From: an uncultured Desulfobulbaceae bacterium
GTDB taxonomy: Bacteria; Desulfobacterota; Desulfobulbia; Desulfobulbales; Desulfocapsaceae
NCBI GenBank assembly: GCA_903887485.1
Contig: CAISPV010000026.1
Location: 1 to 32,866, forward strand
Direction: 5' to 3'
DNA: 32,866 nt
The notes under the pieces are model-generated. The model was not told the origin of the DNA and made no database searches. It was given only the letters and a program-made list of their open reading frames with translations. Shown here piece by piece: positions 31,902 to 32,866 of the stretch; position 1 is the stretch's first letter, and each line of letters starts with the position of its first letter. Position numbers and translations under genes: made by a program.

Positions 31902-32609
31902 ATGGGCAAAAAAAACCTGGTAATGAATAATCCGTTGCGTGTTTTGGGGATTGAGAAAAAAGTTCAGGAGAGTGGCGCTGGTATGGGGTTGGTAATGGCC
32001 CGTGCAGGCCTTGGTAAAACAGCTATTCTGGTACAGATCGCCCTTGATTCAATGCTCTGGGGAGACAAGGTGCTGCATGTCTCTATCGGTGAAGGTATCG
32101 ATAAGACCAAGGCATGGTATGATGATATCTTGGCCCTGATGACTGCTGAAGAGAAAAGTGAGAGCATGCAGGTCACCGTCACTGAGATTATGCAGAAGCG
32201 GATGATCATGACCTTTAAGGAAAGTAATTTCAGTCAGGCCAAGCTTGAAGAAAGACTGGATGATCTGGTGCAGCAGAATATCTACAAACCAGTGTGTCTG
32301 ATTATTGATGGATATGACTTTCAGGCGGGTACGCATGCGGCTCTTCAGGAATTTAAGGAGTTCATGGTGCGGCGTGGCTTGAAGATGATCTGGTTCTCAG
32401 CCGTTACCCATCGTGATGATGAGCGTAAGAGCGCTGCGGGTATTCCTGCTCCCTGTCATGAAGTGGATGATCTTTTTGATATTGTCATGTTTATTGCTCC
32501 CAAGGATAATGCCATTGATCTGAAGATCCTGAAGTGTGTCAATTGCGCGGTGAATGCCGGCACCTCATTGACTCTTGATCCTTCCACCATGCTGATTCAG
32601 AAGGCATAG
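31902..32609 (+). CDS. RecA/KaiC-like P-loop ATPase of unknown function
   Basis: This 235-residue protein has a P-loop ARAGLGKTA (about 33-41) after a short N-terminal lead, and a Walker B-like PVCLIIDGYDF near residue 130. The strand order and the phrase MGLVMARAGLGKTAILVQIA suggest the RecA/KaiC/GvpD group that binds ATP without a helicase core. The C-terminal part has four cysteines, in PCHEV, LKCVNC and related positions. There is no membrane segment. It lies 108 bases after the EF-G gene on the same strand and may share its transcript. The function is unknown. Confidence 0.65.
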   Translation: MGKKNLVMNNPLRVLGIEKKVQESGAGMGLVMARAGLGKTAILVQIALDSMLWGDKVLHVSIGEGIDKTKAWYDDILALMTAEEKSESMQVTVTEIMQKRMIMTFKESNFSQAKLEERLDDLVQQNIYKPVCLIIDGYDFQAGTHAALQEFKEFMVRRGLKMIWFSAVTHRDDERKSAAGIPAPCHEVDDLFDIVMFIAPKDNAIDLKILKCVNCAVNAGTSLTLDPSTMLIQKA

Positions 32610-32693
32610 GCTGGAGGGCATCTGGAAAAGGTGGTCAGGATCAGGGTGTTGCCTGATTTTTGGGGAGGCATTGCCCAGAAAACAGAGTGAAAA

Positions 32694-32730
32694 AACGGGT
32701 GTCTCCAGAGAGGGGGCGCCCGTTTTTTTT
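32694..32730 (+). terminator. Intrinsic terminator after the P-loop ATPase gene
   Basis: AACGGGTGTCTCC (32694-32706) pairs with GGGGGCGCCCGTT across a 4-5 base loop, including G-T pairs, giving about 13 bp, followed by eight or nine T residues. Confidence 0.85.
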
Positions 32731-32806
32731 GGCTCTGTTCCCGTTAAGTGTTGAAAAATAAGCAATGGTTCTTATCTTTTTGATATATCACAAGAAGGAG
32801 GGAACC

Positions 32807-32866
32807 ATGGAGAACGAGTCCTTTTCTAAATTGTTAGTTCAAATCACCGAGATGGATCATCGGCAA
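32807..32866 (+). CDS. Start of a further gene (partial)
   Basis: An ATG at 32807 follows a strong ribosome binding site, AAGGAGGGAACC. Only 20 codons are present (MENESFSKLLVQITEMDHRQ) before the window ends. The segment is polar and probably helical; no family can be named. Confidence 0.6.
   Translation, partial: MENESFSKLLVQITEMDHRQ

Overview
The window joins two kinds of DNA. Positions 1 to about 13,400 look like an integrated mobile element of phage-satellite or P4-like type. Positions 13,440 to 32,866 are ordinary chromosome. The chromosomal gene set (fused AccA-AccD carboxyltransferase with AccC, CorC-Lnt, RF2, an Fe-S oxidoreductase subunit, dGTPase, ValS, NadC, and an EF-G closest to the mitochondrial/spirochaete spdEFG1 subgroup) suggests a Desulfobacterota bacterium, probably Desulfobulbales. 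That assignment rests on recall of protein families, not on a search.

Element, left part (1-7,100, plus strand). It opens with the last 39 codons of a tyrosine integrase. Next come a HigB/RelE-like toxin with an XRE antitoxin and a frameshifted second antitoxin. A 490-bp leader follows, with a near-consensus promoter, two perfect hairpins and an intrinsic terminator. After it lies an operon of an AlpA-like excisionase/regulator, a small unknown protein, a zinc-ribbon TOPRIM primase, a P-loop replicative helicase and four unknowns (two Cys-rich, one DUF5681-like). Two clusters of TTGTAA/TTACAA words sit immediately before the primase and immediately after the helicase. This is reminiscent of the ori and crr of phage P4 flanking the alpha gene. 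No capsid, tail, terminase or conjugation genes are visible.

Element, cargo and decay (7,100-13,400). A translationally coupled minus-strand operon encodes a PLD-like nuclease fused through coiled coil to a J-like domain, a TPR protein and a small partner. I consider it the best candidate for an undescribed, probably defensive, system. Beyond it are three small secreted or membrane proteins, an RHH-like protein, and a gene graveyard with a zincin-like fragment and the C-terminal end of a type I restriction HsdR. The graveyard is bracketed by a diverged direct repeat. The element stops before tRNA-Lys(CTT), whose own terminator is intact; no att duplication could be found inside the window.

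Chromosome. accC and the fused accAD run leftward, separated by a hairpin-rich repeat region. From 18 kb everything runs rightward: corC-lnt-prfB (RF2 with its programmed +1 frameshift), an Fe-S subunit, dgt, valS-nadC (overlapping), a zinc-ribbon protein with 75-bp acidic repeats, tRNA-Phe, an EF-G gene, a RecA/KaiC-like P-loop ATPase and the start of another gene. Dispersed palindromic repeats occur between accC and accAD, after prfB and after nadC.
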